DNA of 64,000 bases from Aquimarina sp. AU58 (GTDB taxonomy: Bacteria > Bacteroidota > Bacteroidia > Flavobacteriales > Flavobacteriaceae), in contig NZ_OMPD01000007.1 of NCBI RefSeq assembly GCF_900312745.1, forward strand, positions 68,523-132,522. Reading direction: 5' to 3'. Positions 26,953 to 35,469 of this stretch are shown one piece after another (the first letter of the stretch is position 1; the number at the start of each line of letters is the position of its first letter). The notes under the pieces were generated by a model that saw only the letters and a program-made list of their open reading frames with translations, was not told the DNA's origin and made no database searches. A program made the position numbers and the translations under genes.

Positions 26953-28269
26953 TTACACCGCATCAGACAAGCTGGTAAAGGTGAAATCTCTTACCTTCAT
27001 ATAAGGTACCAAATTACCATTGATCCTAACTTGTTTTCCGAGTGTTTCGAGATTATTAAGCATAATAATCGGACTCTCATTAAATCTAAAGTTCTTTACT
27101 GGATGCTTTATCTTTCCATTTTCGATATAGAACGTTCCATCCCTGGTAAGACCAGTATATAAGAGAGTTTGAGGATCTACATTTCTGATATACCATAATC
27201 TGGTAACCAAAATTCCTTTTTTGGTTCCTTTAATAAGATCTTCTAAAGAAGCATCTCCTCCTTGCATAATGAAATTAGATGGAAAAGGTACTGGATCAAC
27301 TCCTTTCTTCTCTGCCCAATAACGACTATATGCTAAATTTTTCACTACTCCATTCTCTATCCAGCTCATCTTCTTTAAAGCCTGCCCAGATCCATTCCAT
27401 GTACTTGTAGGTACATCTGGATTTAAAGGATCGGACCAAATGTTTACACGTTCGTCTACAATCTTCTCTCCTAGTTTAGTGCCTCCGCCTTCTTTAGACA
27501 TAAAGCTTCGCCCTTCATCTGCAGTTCGTGCGCTAAGAGCACGACCAATATTTTGTAGTAACCCAACCGACGCTGCAGGTTCAAGAATTACAGTATATTT
27601 ACCCGGTTCTATAGCTTTGGCTTCTCTTGATGTCACTGCCTTATCTATCGCTATATTAGAAGCTTTTGCTGCATCAAACTTGCTGATATCATTAAAATCA
27701 CGAGATACCCATCCTGATCCGGTACCGTCATTGGTTCTCATCGTAACCGTGAAATTAGAACCTGTAGATTGATTGTAGGCAAAAAGACCATTAGAATTCA
27801 TCATTGCACTAAACCCATAAGAATCGTTAAAGAACCCCGCAGCGGTAACATCTTTTGCTACAGCTGGCTCAATACTACTACTTGCTACAGTAGCACGATA
27901 CTCTGGTGAGATATTGGCCGATGCTTTGTTATAGGTTATTGATTTATCATAGGTTTGAGGTCCCAAAGGCCCCATAAACTCTGGATTCTCTGGTGAAAGT
28001 TTTGCTAACTCCTCTGCTCTTTTAACTACTTTCTTTAGAGATTCATCATCAAACTCATCAATCGTTGCTGTACCCGATTTTTTTCCGAAATTAGATTGTA
28101 CAACCAGGTTTTGATTAGATCGATGACCCGCAGTAGAAACCGTATTACGCGCATAGCGGATATTTCCGCTTTCGCTTCCACTCATATTTATTTCACAAGC
28201 ATCAGCAGTAGAAAAGCTCAGTGCTTTTTCCATAATTTGCTTTGCTTCTTCTTTTGTATATATTGCCAT
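26953..28269 (-). CDS. TldE/PmbA-type metallopeptidase partner
   Basis: The protein is 438 residues of the TldD/PmbA family. Features include the N-terminal YTKEEAKQIMEKAL and YARNTVSTAGHR, and the C-terminal signature (LLYTGLTRDGTFYIENGKIK, HPVKNFRFNESPI). The HExxxH metal site is absent, as in all TldE subunits; the metal is held by the TldD partner encoded 32 bases upstream. No Tat or Sec signal is visible, in contrast with that partner. In known systems the TldD/E heterodimer cleaves unfolded peptides. Confidence 0.88.
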   Translation of the reverse strand: MAIYTKEEAKQIMEKALSFSTADACEINMSGSESGNIRYARNTVSTAGHRSNQNLVVQSNFGKKSGTATIDEFDDESLKKVVKRAEELAKLSPENPEFMGPLGPQTYDKSITYNKASANISPEYRATVASSSIEPAVAKDVTAAGFFNDSYGFSAMMNSNGLFAYNQSTGSNFTVTMRTNDGTGSGWVSRDFNDISKFDAAKASNIAIDKAVTSREAKAIEPGKYTVILEPAASVGLLQNIGRALSARTADEGRSFMSKEGGGTKLGEKIVDERVNIWSDPLNPDVPTSTWNGSGQALKKMSWIENGVVKNLAYSRYWAEKKGVDPVPFPSNFIMQGGDASLEDLIKGTKKGILVTRLWYIRNVDPQTLLYTGLTRDGTFYIENGKIKHPVKNFRFNESPIIMLNNLETLGKQVRINGNLVPYMKVRDFTFTSLSDAV

Positions 28270-28301
28270 GATATTTTTATTATTTGTTGGAAAAAGATGT
28301 T

Positions 28302-29942
28302 TTAAATAGTTCTACCTGTATTGATCACATTTACATTATTAAACCTGGTAGTAGAACTTCCGTGTGATACAGCACTTATCTGAGAAGGCTGTCCTTTACC
28401 ATCAAAGAACGATCCGAATAACCTATAGTCATCTTTGTCACATATTTTGGCACAAGAATTCCAAAACTCCTGTGTATTAGATTGATAAGCAACATCATCT
28501 AACATACCCACAATCGCTCCGTTTTTAATTTCGTAGAAAGCAGTACCGCCAAACTGGAAATTATATCGTTGCTGGTCGATAGAGTACGAACCTCTACCCG
28601 CAATATAAATCCCTTTTTCTACATCTTTTATCATGTCATTAACATTATATTTTTCTTTACCTGGTTCTAACGAAACATTAGGCATACGCTGAAATTGTAC
28701 ATCGTTCCAACTCTGAGAATAGCAACAACCATGTGATTCATTCTGATCTATCATATGAACCTGATCTCTGATTGCCTGATAATTGGTTAATACACCATTA
28801 CGAACTAGATCCCATTGTTTTGTCTTTACTCCTTCGTCGTCGTATCCTACAGCTCCCAGAGATCCTACTTGTGTTTTATCTGCTACCAGGTTAACAATAT
28901 CACTACCATACTTGAAATTTTTGGTTTTCCATTTATCAAGAGTAGCAAAACTTGTTCCTGCATAATTGGCTTCATATCCCAGTACACGATCCAACTCGAG
29001 AGGGTGCCCTACCGATTCGTGAATAGTTAATCCCAGGTGATTTGGTTCTAATACCAAATCATACTTACCTGCCTCTACCGATTTGGCACTAAGTCTCTCT
29101 TTAGCTTGCTTGGCTGCCATAATAGCATCTTCTACCATATCATAGCTTCCTCGATACAATTTCATTCCTGCCGGTCCATCTAATTTTTCTGAATCCAAAC
29201 CATCCATATATTCATATCCCATTCCCATAGGAGCACTCATTGCCTGGCGTGATTTAAACTTATTATTAGCTCGATCAATAGCCGTAACCGTAAATGTTGG
29301 CCATATACGGTGAACATCCTGATCTATATATGACCCATCGGTAGATGCAAAATATTTTTGCTCATTTACCATAAAAAGACCAGAATTCACAAAATTAGCT
29401 CCATTTTTCATTGCAGCTGCATTAGCACTAAGCAATAGATCTACTTTTTCTGAAATAGGTACTTTTTTGAAATCCTTTTTAATAGGTGTCTTCCAGGTAA
29501 CTTCTCCATAAGATTTTACCGGAGCCAGTTTCACAGGTACTTTCTGAATTTTTGAATTTGCTTTTGCAATTGCAACCGCTTGTTCTGTTGCTTTTTTAAT
29601 CCCTTTTTCTGTTACGTTATTGGTAGAAGCAAACCCCCAGGTTCCATTGGTAATAACTCGTATACCAATTCCAAAAGATTCTGTATTTACCACATTCTGA
29701 ACCTTATCTTCTCTGGTAAATACATATTGATTTAGATATCTTCCTATTCTTGCATCGGCATAAGATGCTCCCAAAGTCTTGGCAGTATTTAATGCTATGT
29801 CTGCAAGGCTTTTCTTGATTGCGACATCCATCCCAGGATTTAGCAAAGCTTCTGCGGAAATATTATTTCCCATAAGCAGGGATGGCATCATTAATGCGCC
29901 AGATCCTAATCCAGCGTATTTAACAAAATCTCTTCGTTTCAT
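28302..29942 (-). CDS. Tat-signal TldD-type zinc metallopeptidase
   Basis: The protein is 546 residues. It starts MKRRDFVKYAGLGSGALMMP: twin arginines, F, K and a mildly hydrophobic core, a textbook Tat signal. The metal-binding motif is HESVGH (His308, Glu309, His313), as in TldD, with LVLEPNHLGL just before it. It should act with the downstream TldE-like protein on small peptides. Cytoplasmic TldD of E. coli matures microcin B17 and CcdA; this exported form must act outside the cytoplasm, on an unknown substrate. The start is fixed by an unusual strong Shine-Dalgarno sequence. Confidence 0.9.
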   Translation of the reverse strand: MKRRDFVKYAGLGSGALMMPSLLMGNNISAEALLNPGMDVAIKKSLADIALNTAKTLGASYADARIGRYLNQYVFTREDKVQNVVNTESFGIGIRVITNGTWGFASTNNVTEKGIKKATEQAVAIAKANSKIQKVPVKLAPVKSYGEVTWKTPIKKDFKKVPISEKVDLLLSANAAAMKNGANFVNSGLFMVNEQKYFASTDGSYIDQDVHRIWPTFTVTAIDRANNKFKSRQAMSAPMGMGYEYMDGLDSEKLDGPAGMKLYRGSYDMVEDAIMAAKQAKERLSAKSVEAGKYDLVLEPNHLGLTIHESVGHPLELDRVLGYEANYAGTSFATLDKWKTKNFKYGSDIVNLVADKTQVGSLGAVGYDDEGVKTKQWDLVRNGVLTNYQAIRDQVHMIDQNESHGCCYSQSWNDVQFQRMPNVSLEPGKEKYNVNDMIKDVEKGIYIAGRGSYSIDQQRYNFQFGGTAFYEIKNGAIVGMLDDVAYQSNTQEFWNSCAKICDKDDYRLFGSFFDGKGQPSQISAVSHGSSTTRFNNVNVINTGRTI

Positions 29943-29946
29943 ATAA

Positions 29947-29953
29947 ACCTCCT
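29947..29953 (-). promoter_or_regulatory. Strong Shine-Dalgarno sequence for the TldD gene
   Basis: AGGAGGT lies 4 bases before the ATG at 29942. None of the other genes I checked in this window shows such a motif. Bacteroidota generally do not use it, because the 16S rRNA tail is hidden in the 30S subunit. Confidence 0.6.
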
Positions 29954-30555
29954 TTTTTGATTGAATGAATATTTATTTAGTTATGGTGTTTTAGTTTTTA
30001 ATGTATGCTAAATCTAGAAACATAACGCTATAGTATATATCATTTTTTGTGAGGAAATATGATTATTATTATCTAAAAAAAACTTAAAAAACATATGAGC
30101 TTTTTCATTCTTTTAAGATCCCCAAAGTTAAAATCATATCATACCAAAAAGAAGCTAATTACGTCTACTTTTTATTTTTAGTACAGCACTAAAAGTAGAA
30201 AATTTATGTCAAATAACAATAGTGCCCAAAAATGTTAAAAAAAGAGTAAGAATTTTCGTATACAAAAAGAATCTAAATTTACACAAAACACATAAATACC
30301 TGTAAAACAAGTGTTTACAAAACAAAAGATAATCTAATATACAATCTGAAAATTATCGATAAAATGCCTGAATCCCTAGATTTGAGCGTATTTAAAATTT
30401 TGTTAAACTTTTATATTTTTAACGCAAATGTTATCAAAATCATAAAATATCTTTAGGAGAATTACTCTTTTACAACATAAAACAGTATATACCAACATAG
30501 ATAAGAAGCTATAATCCTACCCTGCCTTGTAGAGCAAAAAATGATCTTTGTGTGT
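29954..30555. other. Divergent intergenic region, TldD / DUF983
   Basis: About 600 A/T-rich bases without a gene I would defend. It must contain the TldD promoter (minus) and leads into the Crp/Fnr-type site for the DUF983 operon. No terminator, RNA or repeat was recognised. Confidence 0.5.
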
Positions 30556-30599
30556 GTAACCTTTGTTACTGATAAATATTTTGTGGTGCATTACTTTTA
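30556..30599 (+). promoter_or_regulatory. Crp/Fnr-type promoter of the DUF983-regulator operon
   Basis: GTAAC-CTTT-GTTAC (30556-30569) is followed after 22 bases by TACTTTTA (30592-30599), one base off the Bacteroidota -7 consensus TAnnTTTG. The operator centre lies near -42, the class II activator position. The layout is identical to three other sites in the sulfur island. It would make the downstream regulator self-controlled. It also argues that DUF983 starts at 30616, not at the ATG at 30541. Confidence 0.75.
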
Positions 30600-30615
30600 T
30601 CCAAAATTCAACAAC

Positions 30616-31014
30616 ATGTTTGGTAGAAGTTCAAAATTATACAACATATTGTTTTTAAAATGTCCACGGTGTCATGATGGAGCATTTTTAGAAGCCAACC
30701 CATATCACCTAAAACGTTTCAATAAAGTAAGAAAAAGATGCCCTTCATGTCAATTAAAATATAGTATAGAGCCCAGTTTTTATTATGGCTCAATGTATGT
30801 TTCATATGCAGTTGGTATCGCGATAAGTGCTGCTGTTTTTACCTTAATACAACTGCTTGGGTTAGATTTGACCCCAATACACATCTTTATTAGTATTGTT
30901 GTTACCTTAATACTTTTAATGCCATACATCGGCGCGATTTCAAAATTGATTTGGGCCAATTTCTTCTTTACCTACGATGCATCTATTGCCAAAGCTAAAC
31001 AAGATTTTAAATGA
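30616..31014 (+). CDS. DUF983 zinc-ribbon membrane protein
   Basis: 132 residues from ATG at 30616. An upstream in-frame ATG at 30541 would place the promoter inside the gene. The N-terminus has two CxxC pairs (CPRCHDGAF and CPSCQLKY), a zinc ribbon, followed by SFYYGSMYVSYAVGIAISAA, a second hydrophobic region and an inner-membrane end. This is the DUF983 family, of unknown function. It overlaps the Crp/Fnr gene by 4 bases (ATGA), so both are made from one transcript. Its place in a sulfur regulon suggests a link with reactive sulfur, but that is inference. Confidence 0.88.
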   Translation: MFGRSSKLYNILFLKCPRCHDGAFLEANPYHLKRFNKVRKRCPSCQLKYSIEPSFYYGSMYVSYAVGIAISAAVFTLIQLLGLDLTPIHIFISIVVTLILLMPYIGAISKLIWANFFFTYDASIAKAKQDFK

Positions 31015-31643
31015 TTCAGGAACTAAAAAACAGTTACGGGCGCCAGTTTGAAAATGCATTGATAAACGACATACTACAAGTAGGAACTTTTAGAGAAGTT
31101 CCTGCTGGATATAAACTGATTGAAATTGGAGATTATATCAAAGGAATGCCATTACTAGTATCGGGAGCAATAAAAATATTTAGAGAAGATAAAGAAGGAG
31201 ACGAATTGTTATTATATTATTTAGAACAAGGAGACACCTGTTCGATGACAATGACTTGTTGTATTGGCCAAACTCGAAGTGAAATTAGAGCAATCGCAGA
31301 AGTAGATACGAAACTTATCATGATTCCTATTCGAAAAATGGAAGAATGGACGGCCAAGTACAAATCCTGGAGGAATTTTGTGTTTGAAAGCTATCATAAC
31401 CGATTAAATGAACTTCTTATTACTTTAGATAGTATAGCTTTTGATAGAATGGATGAACGCCTGGTGAATTACCTGAAGGAAAAAGCTCGAGTTAATAACG
31501 AATATATTATTCGTAATACACATCAGGAAATTGCACAAGAGTTACATAGTTCTAGAGTAGTGATATCCCGCTTATTAAAAAAACTCGAACAAATAGATAA
31601 AATAGAATTACATAGGAATTATATCAAAATTCTTGATTTATAA
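31011..31643 (+). CDS. Crp/Fnr-family transcriptional regulator (proposed reactive-sulfur sensor)
   Basis: The protein is 210 residues. It has an N-terminal cyclic-nucleotide-binding-type beta-roll (AGYKLIEIGDYIKGMPLLVSG) and a dimer helix, then a winged HTH (NTHQEIAQELHSSRVVISRL). Three cysteines cluster at the end of the roll: Cys77, Cys83 and Cys84 in the segment CSMTMTCCIG. There is no Fnr-type N-terminal Cys cluster and no clear cAMP-binding RxS motif. The thiols are therefore good candidates for the signal sensor. Its neighbours oxidise sulfide and persulfide, and four promoters around it carry the same palindrome. Confidence 0.9.
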   Translation: MIQELKNSYGRQFENALINDILQVGTFREVPAGYKLIEIGDYIKGMPLLVSGAIKIFREDKEGDELLLYYLEQGDTCSMTMTCCIGQTRSEIRAIAEVDTKLIMIPIRKMEEWTAKYKSWRNFVFESYHNRLNELLITLDSIAFDRMDERLVNYLKEKARVNNEYIIRNTHQEIAQELHSSRVVISRLLKKLEQIDKIELHRNYIKILDL

Positions 31644-31650
31644 AAGCTAT

Positions 31651-31694
31651 GTAACCAATGTTACTGATTATAGATTTATGTTCTACTACTTTTG
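31651..31694 (+). promoter_or_regulatory. Crp/Fnr-type promoter of the SulP gene
   Basis: GTAAC-CAAT-GTTAC (31651-31664), a 22-base spacer, then TACTTTTG (31687-31694), a full match to TAnnTTTG. The SulP ATG follows at 31714, giving a leader of roughly 15 bases. Confidence 0.8.
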
Positions 31695-31713
31695 GTTATA
31701 AATTCACGCATAC

Positions 31714-33453
31714 ATGCTAAAGCGATATTTTCCTGTTTTTCAATGGCTTCCTGATTATAAAAAAAAGTTTTTATCGGGAGACATTGCAGCAGGCTTAACT
31801 GTAGGGATAATGTTAATTCCGCAAGGAATGGCATACGCCATGATTGCAGGTCTTCCTCCTGTATTTGGGCTATATGCCGCATTGATTCCACAAGTGGTGT
31901 ATGCTATTATGGGTACCTCGCGACAATTGGCAGTAGGCCCCGTAGCAATGGATTCTCTTCTTGTTGCATCGGGATTGGGAGCACTATCACTTTCGGGTAT
32001 TGAAGAATATATAACGATGGCAATCTTTCTCTCTCTTTTCATGGGAAGTATTCAGTTTATTTTGGGAATATTAAAGATGGGGTTTTTGGTAAACTTCTTA
32101 TCCAAACCCGTCATTAGTGGTTTTACCTCTGCTGCTGCAATTATCATTGGACTTAGCCAATTAAAACATGTATTAGGAATAGAAATCGAGCGTAGTAATC
32201 AAGTCCATATCTTGTTACACAATGCATTCAAAACCATAGATCAAACTAATTTTTTAACTCTGGGTATTGGTATTCTTGCCATTGTAGTTATCAAAATCAT
32301 AAAAAAAATAAATCCAAAAATTCCTGCAGCGTTAATTGTAGTTATTCTTGGGATCGTTGGGGTTTATACCTCTGGTATAGATGATCTGGGGGTGAAAATT
32401 GTAGGTGTAATACCAAAGGGGTTACCCGAATTTGAGATACCCATTGTTGAGTATTCCAGAATTTCGGAGCTTGTGCCCATTGCTCTTACTTTGGCTCTTA
32501 TTGCCTTTATGGAAGCTATTTCTGTAGCCAAAGCAGTAGAAGAAAAACATACAGAGTATGAGGTTGATCCTAATCAGGAATTAATTGCTTTGGGAACGTC
32601 TAATATTGTCGGTTCCTTATTTCAATCTTATCCAACAACAGGTGGCTTTTCCAGAACAGCAGTTAATGATCAGGCCGGTGCAAAAACAGGCATAGCCCCA
32701 ATCATAAGCGCAGTCGTAGTTGGATTAACTTTATTATTCCTTACTCCTCTTTTTTATTTTTTGCCCAACACGATTCTGGCAGCTATAATTATGGTAGCGG
32801 TATTTGGATTGATCGATATAAAATATCCTGTTGTACTTTTTAAAAACAGAAAAGATGAATTTGGTCTTCTCCTTCTCACCTTTTTGATTACTCTTATTAT
32901 TGGTATTAAAGAAGGAATATTATCAGGAGTACTGTTTTCTTTATTGATATTAGTGTATAGAACTTCAAAACCTCACATTGCAGTTTTGGGGAAAATAAAA
33001 GGAACCAATTACTTCAAAAACATTACTCGTTTTAGTAATGATATTGAAATACAACCATATATTTTGATTATTCGTTTTGATGCTCAACTATACTTCGGAA
33101 ATAAAGATTATTTCAAAAAAGAACTCTATAAACAGGTTGATTTAAAAGGAAAAGAGCTTAATACCATTATCCTTAATGCAGAAGCCATAAATTATATCGA
33201 CAGCAGTGCTGCACATGTACTCAAACAACTTGTCGAAGATTTCAAAAGTAAAGGTATTCAGTTTATTATTGCCGGAGCCATAGGACCAACGAGAGATATT
33301 ATATTTAGCAGTGGTCTTATCGATACTATAGGTACAGAAAATCTTTTTGTAAAAGTTTATGAAGCATATGATCACTGTAATAATGCAAGTAAAAAAACAG
33401 CCATACAAGAAAAGATTTCTCTTCAAACTAAAAAAACACCTTCTGTAACATAA
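31714..33453 (+). CDS. SulP-family anion transporter with STAS domain
   Basis: The protein is 579 residues. The family motif IPQGMAYAMIAGLPPVFGLY is in the first membrane segments. There are ten or more hydrophobic segments up to about residue 410, then a cytoplasmic STAS domain (IILNAEAINYIDSSAAHVLKQL). SulP proteins carry sulfate, bicarbonate or other anions across the inner membrane. Its location and its promoter suggest it handles sulfate, sulfite or thiosulfate made by sulfide oxidation; the direction of transport is unknown. Its 3' end overlaps the operator of the next gene. Confidence 0.93.
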   Translation: MLKRYFPVFQWLPDYKKKFLSGDIAAGLTVGIMLIPQGMAYAMIAGLPPVFGLYAALIPQVVYAIMGTSRQLAVGPVAMDSLLVASGLGALSLSGIEEYITMAIFLSLFMGSIQFILGILKMGFLVNFLSKPVISGFTSAAAIIIGLSQLKHVLGIEIERSNQVHILLHNAFKTIDQTNFLTLGIGILAIVVIKIIKKINPKIPAALIVVILGIVGVYTSGIDDLGVKIVGVIPKGLPEFEIPIVEYSRISELVPIALTLALIAFMEAISVAKAVEEKHTEYEVDPNQELIALGTSNIVGSLFQSYPTTGGFSRTAVNDQAGAKTGIAPIISAVVVGLTLLFLTPLFYFLPNTILAAIIMVAVFGLIDIKYPVVLFKNRKDEFGLLLLTFLITLIIGIKEGILSGVLFSLLILVYRTSKPHIAVLGKIKGTNYFKNITRFSNDIEIQPYILIIRFDAQLYFGNKDYFKKELYKQVDLKGKELNTIILNAEAINYIDSSAAHVLKQLVEDFKSKGIQFIIAGAIGPTRDIIFSSGLIDTIGTENLFVKVYEAYDHCNNASKKTAIQEKISLQTKKTPSVT

Positions 33454-33488
33454 GTAACTGTAGAAGAATAACATCCATACTATCTTTA
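33445..33488 (+). promoter_or_regulatory. Variant Crp/Fnr-type promoter of the MBL-rhodanese gene
   Basis: GTAAC-ATAA-GTAAC (33445-33458) has one mismatch in the second half-site. It is followed after 22 bases by TATCTTTA (33481-33488). The spacing equals the three perfect sites. The operator overlaps the last codons of the SulP gene, and the target ATG is at 33519. Confidence 0.6.
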
Positions 33489-33518
33489 TACTATTAAACC
33501 TTTTAAAAGTAAATACTC

Positions 33519-34934
33519 ATGAAAATAGAACAGATTTATACGGGCTGTTTGGCCCACGCTGCTTACTATATAGAGAATAATGGAGAAGCTGCAGTTTTTG
33601 ATCCCCTTAGAGAAGTACATCCCTATATCGATCGTGCAAAAGAGGATAACGCAACAATAAAATATGTATTCGAAACTCATTTTCATGCAGATTTTGTGAG
33701 TGGGCATCTTGACTTAAGAAAAAAAGCAGGAGCAGAAATTGTTTTTGGCCCCAGTGCAAAACCTGGATATCATGCTACCATTGCAGAAGATGGGCAGATT
33801 TTTGAAATCGGAGAGTATAAAATAAAAGTAATTCATACTCCGGGTCATACTATGGAGAGTACCACATACTTGCTTATCGATGATCAGGGAAAAGAACATG
33901 GGATTATTACCGGTGATACTTTATTTATTGGTGATGTAGGACGACCTGACCTAGCTCAGCATGTTGTATCTGAGTTAACCGAAGAAAAATTGGCTGGTCA
34001 TTTGTATGACTCTCTTCGCAATAAAATTATGCCTCTAAGTGATGACTTGATAGTGTATCCTAATCATGGGGCTGGTTCTGCTTGTGGTAAAATGATGAGC
34101 ACAGAAACTACTGATACTCTTGGACATCAGAAAAAAGTGAATTATGCTTTACGCAAAGACATGACAAAAGAAGAGTTTATTGATGCTTTACTTACTGGGT
34201 TAACCGCTCCTCCCGGATATTTTCCTCAAAATGTTTTAATGAATATCAAAGGATATGATAGCCTTGATGAAGTAATGGATCGAGCAATACGACCTTTGCT
34301 TCCTGATGCTTTCGAAGTAGTGGCCACCGAAACAGATGCATTAATGCTTGATACCAGAAATGCAGAAGATTTTACTAAAGGGTTCATTCCTAATAGTATT
34401 AATATCGGTCTGGAAGGAAGTTTTGCTCAATGGGTGGGAGAAATGATTCCCGATGTGAAACAAAAAATATTACTAATCACCTATCCAGGAAAGGAAAAAG
34501 AAGCAATCACCAGATTATCAAGAGTAGGATATGATAATACCATAGGATATCTTGATGCCGGGTTTGATTCATGGAAAAATGCTAAAAAAGAGTTCGAAAC
34601 CTCAAAAAGAATTACCGCCAATGAATTTGAAAAATCCTATACTAAAGAAAAGCCTTTGGTTTTTGATATTCGTAAAAAAAGTGAGTACGACTCAGAACAC
34701 ATTATTGATGCGATAAATACTCCATTAAATGAGATTAATAGACATTTAGCAAAGTTTCCTAAAGACAAACCCTTTGTATTATACTGTGCAGGGGGATACA
34801 GAAGCATGATAGCTTCTTCTATTTTAAAACAAAGAGGTTGGAATCAATTCGTTGATGTAATCGGTGGATTTGCAGAAATTGCAAAAACTGATGTTCCAAA
34901 ATCAGAATATATCTGCCCGACTACAATGCTTTAA
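33519..34934 (+). CDS. MBL-fold persulfide dioxygenase-like protein with two rhodanese domains
   Basis: The protein is 471 residues. Residues 1 to about 245 form a metallo-beta-lactamase domain of the ETHE1/persulfide dioxygenase type: His54-x-His56-x-Asp58 (HFHADFVSGH), HTPGHTMES, GDTLFIGDVGRPDL and YPNHGAGSACG. Two rhodanese domains follow. The first (about 270-360) has LITYPGKEKEA where the catalytic Cys should be, so it is inactive. The second (about 370-465) keeps the Cys in VLYCAGGYRS. Expected to oxidise glutathione-type persulfide to sulfite and to transfer sulfane sulfur, in the cytoplasm. It has its own Crp-type promoter and a terminator. Confidence 0.92.
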   Translation: MKIEQIYTGCLAHAAYYIENNGEAAVFDPLREVHPYIDRAKEDNATIKYVFETHFHADFVSGHLDLRKKAGAEIVFGPSAKPGYHATIAEDGQIFEIGEYKIKVIHTPGHTMESTTYLLIDDQGKEHGIITGDTLFIGDVGRPDLAQHVVSELTEEKLAGHLYDSLRNKIMPLSDDLIVYPNHGAGSACGKMMSTETTDTLGHQKKVNYALRKDMTKEEFIDALLTGLTAPPGYFPQNVLMNIKGYDSLDEVMDRAIRPLLPDAFEVVATETDALMLDTRNAEDFTKGFIPNSINIGLEGSFAQWVGEMIPDVKQKILLITYPGKEKEAITRLSRVGYDNTIGYLDAGFDSWKNAKKEFETSKRITANEFEKSYTKEKPLVFDIRKKSEYDSEHIIDAINTPLNEINRHLAKFPKDKPFVLYCAGGYRSMIASSILKQRGWNQFVDVIGGFAEIAKTDVPKSEYICPTTML

Positions 34935-34953
34935 TGTATAGAAGTTAGAAGTA

Positions 34954-34997
34954 AAACACCTGAATTTAAAAATGAACAGATTTGGGTGTTTATTTTT
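34954..34997 (+). terminator. Terminator of the MBL-rhodanese gene
   Basis: AAACACC (34954-34960) pairs with GGTGTTT (34985-34991), extended by weaker A-T pairs, and is followed by T-rich sequence. It lies 20 bases past the stop codon and separates this gene from the small rhodanese. Confidence 0.6.
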
Positions 34998-35077
34998 AAA
35001 TGTATTGTTTGCATTTAAGTTACTATTCGTATAAAACAAAAGGTATTGCAAAATAACCACTATAATACAATCCAGTC

Positions 35078-35440
35078 ATGATCTCAATTTTTAAGACTCT
35101 TTTTAAAATACAAAACCAACAAACCGATGCTATTACCAAAATTGATGCTCTTGCTTTCAAAGAAGCCATTTCAGGGAAAAAAGATCTACAATTAGTAGAT
35201 GTAAGAACACCATATGAATATAATACCGGTCATATTGATAATGCTTTAAATATTGATTTTTTTAAACAAACAGCATTTAAATCTTCGTTCAATGAATTTG
35301 ATAAAAATGAGCCTTTGTATGTATACTGTAGAAGTGGAAATCGAAGTAAGAAAGCAGCAGTAGTAATAGCAGAAATAGGATTTAAAAATATTATAGATCT
35401 AAAAGGAGGATATATTGCTTGGGAAAAGTATAAAGACTAA
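35078..35440 (+). CDS. Single-domain rhodanese
   Basis: The protein is 120 residues: LQLVDVRTPYEYNTGHIDNA, then the active-site loop YCRSGNRSKKA with the catalytic Cys. It starts MISIFKTLFKIQNQQT with no real signal peptide, so it is cytoplasmic. It carries sulfane sulfur between partners, here probably between the sulfide:quinone reductase and the persulfide dioxygenase. It lies between these two genes but lacks a clear GTAAC palindrome of its own; only a GTTAC half-site (35019-35023) is seen upstream. Confidence 0.92.
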   Translation: MISIFKTLFKIQNQQTDAITKIDALAFKEAISGKKDLQLVDVRTPYEYNTGHIDNALNIDFFKQTAFKSSFNEFDKNEPLYVYCRSGNRSKKAAVVIAEIGFKNIIDLKGGYIAWEKYKD

Positions 35441-35469
35441 CACGCCAGAACATTGATTTTTTATTTTGT

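Noticed and set aside
30541..30615. Upstream start for the DUF983 gene
   Set aside because: The Crp/Fnr operator and -7 element lie inside this stretch; ATG at 30616 fits better.
35010..35053. Possible fifth GTAAC-type promoter before the small rhodanese
   Set aside because: Only a GTTAC half-site is present and no TAnnTTTR lies at the correct distance.
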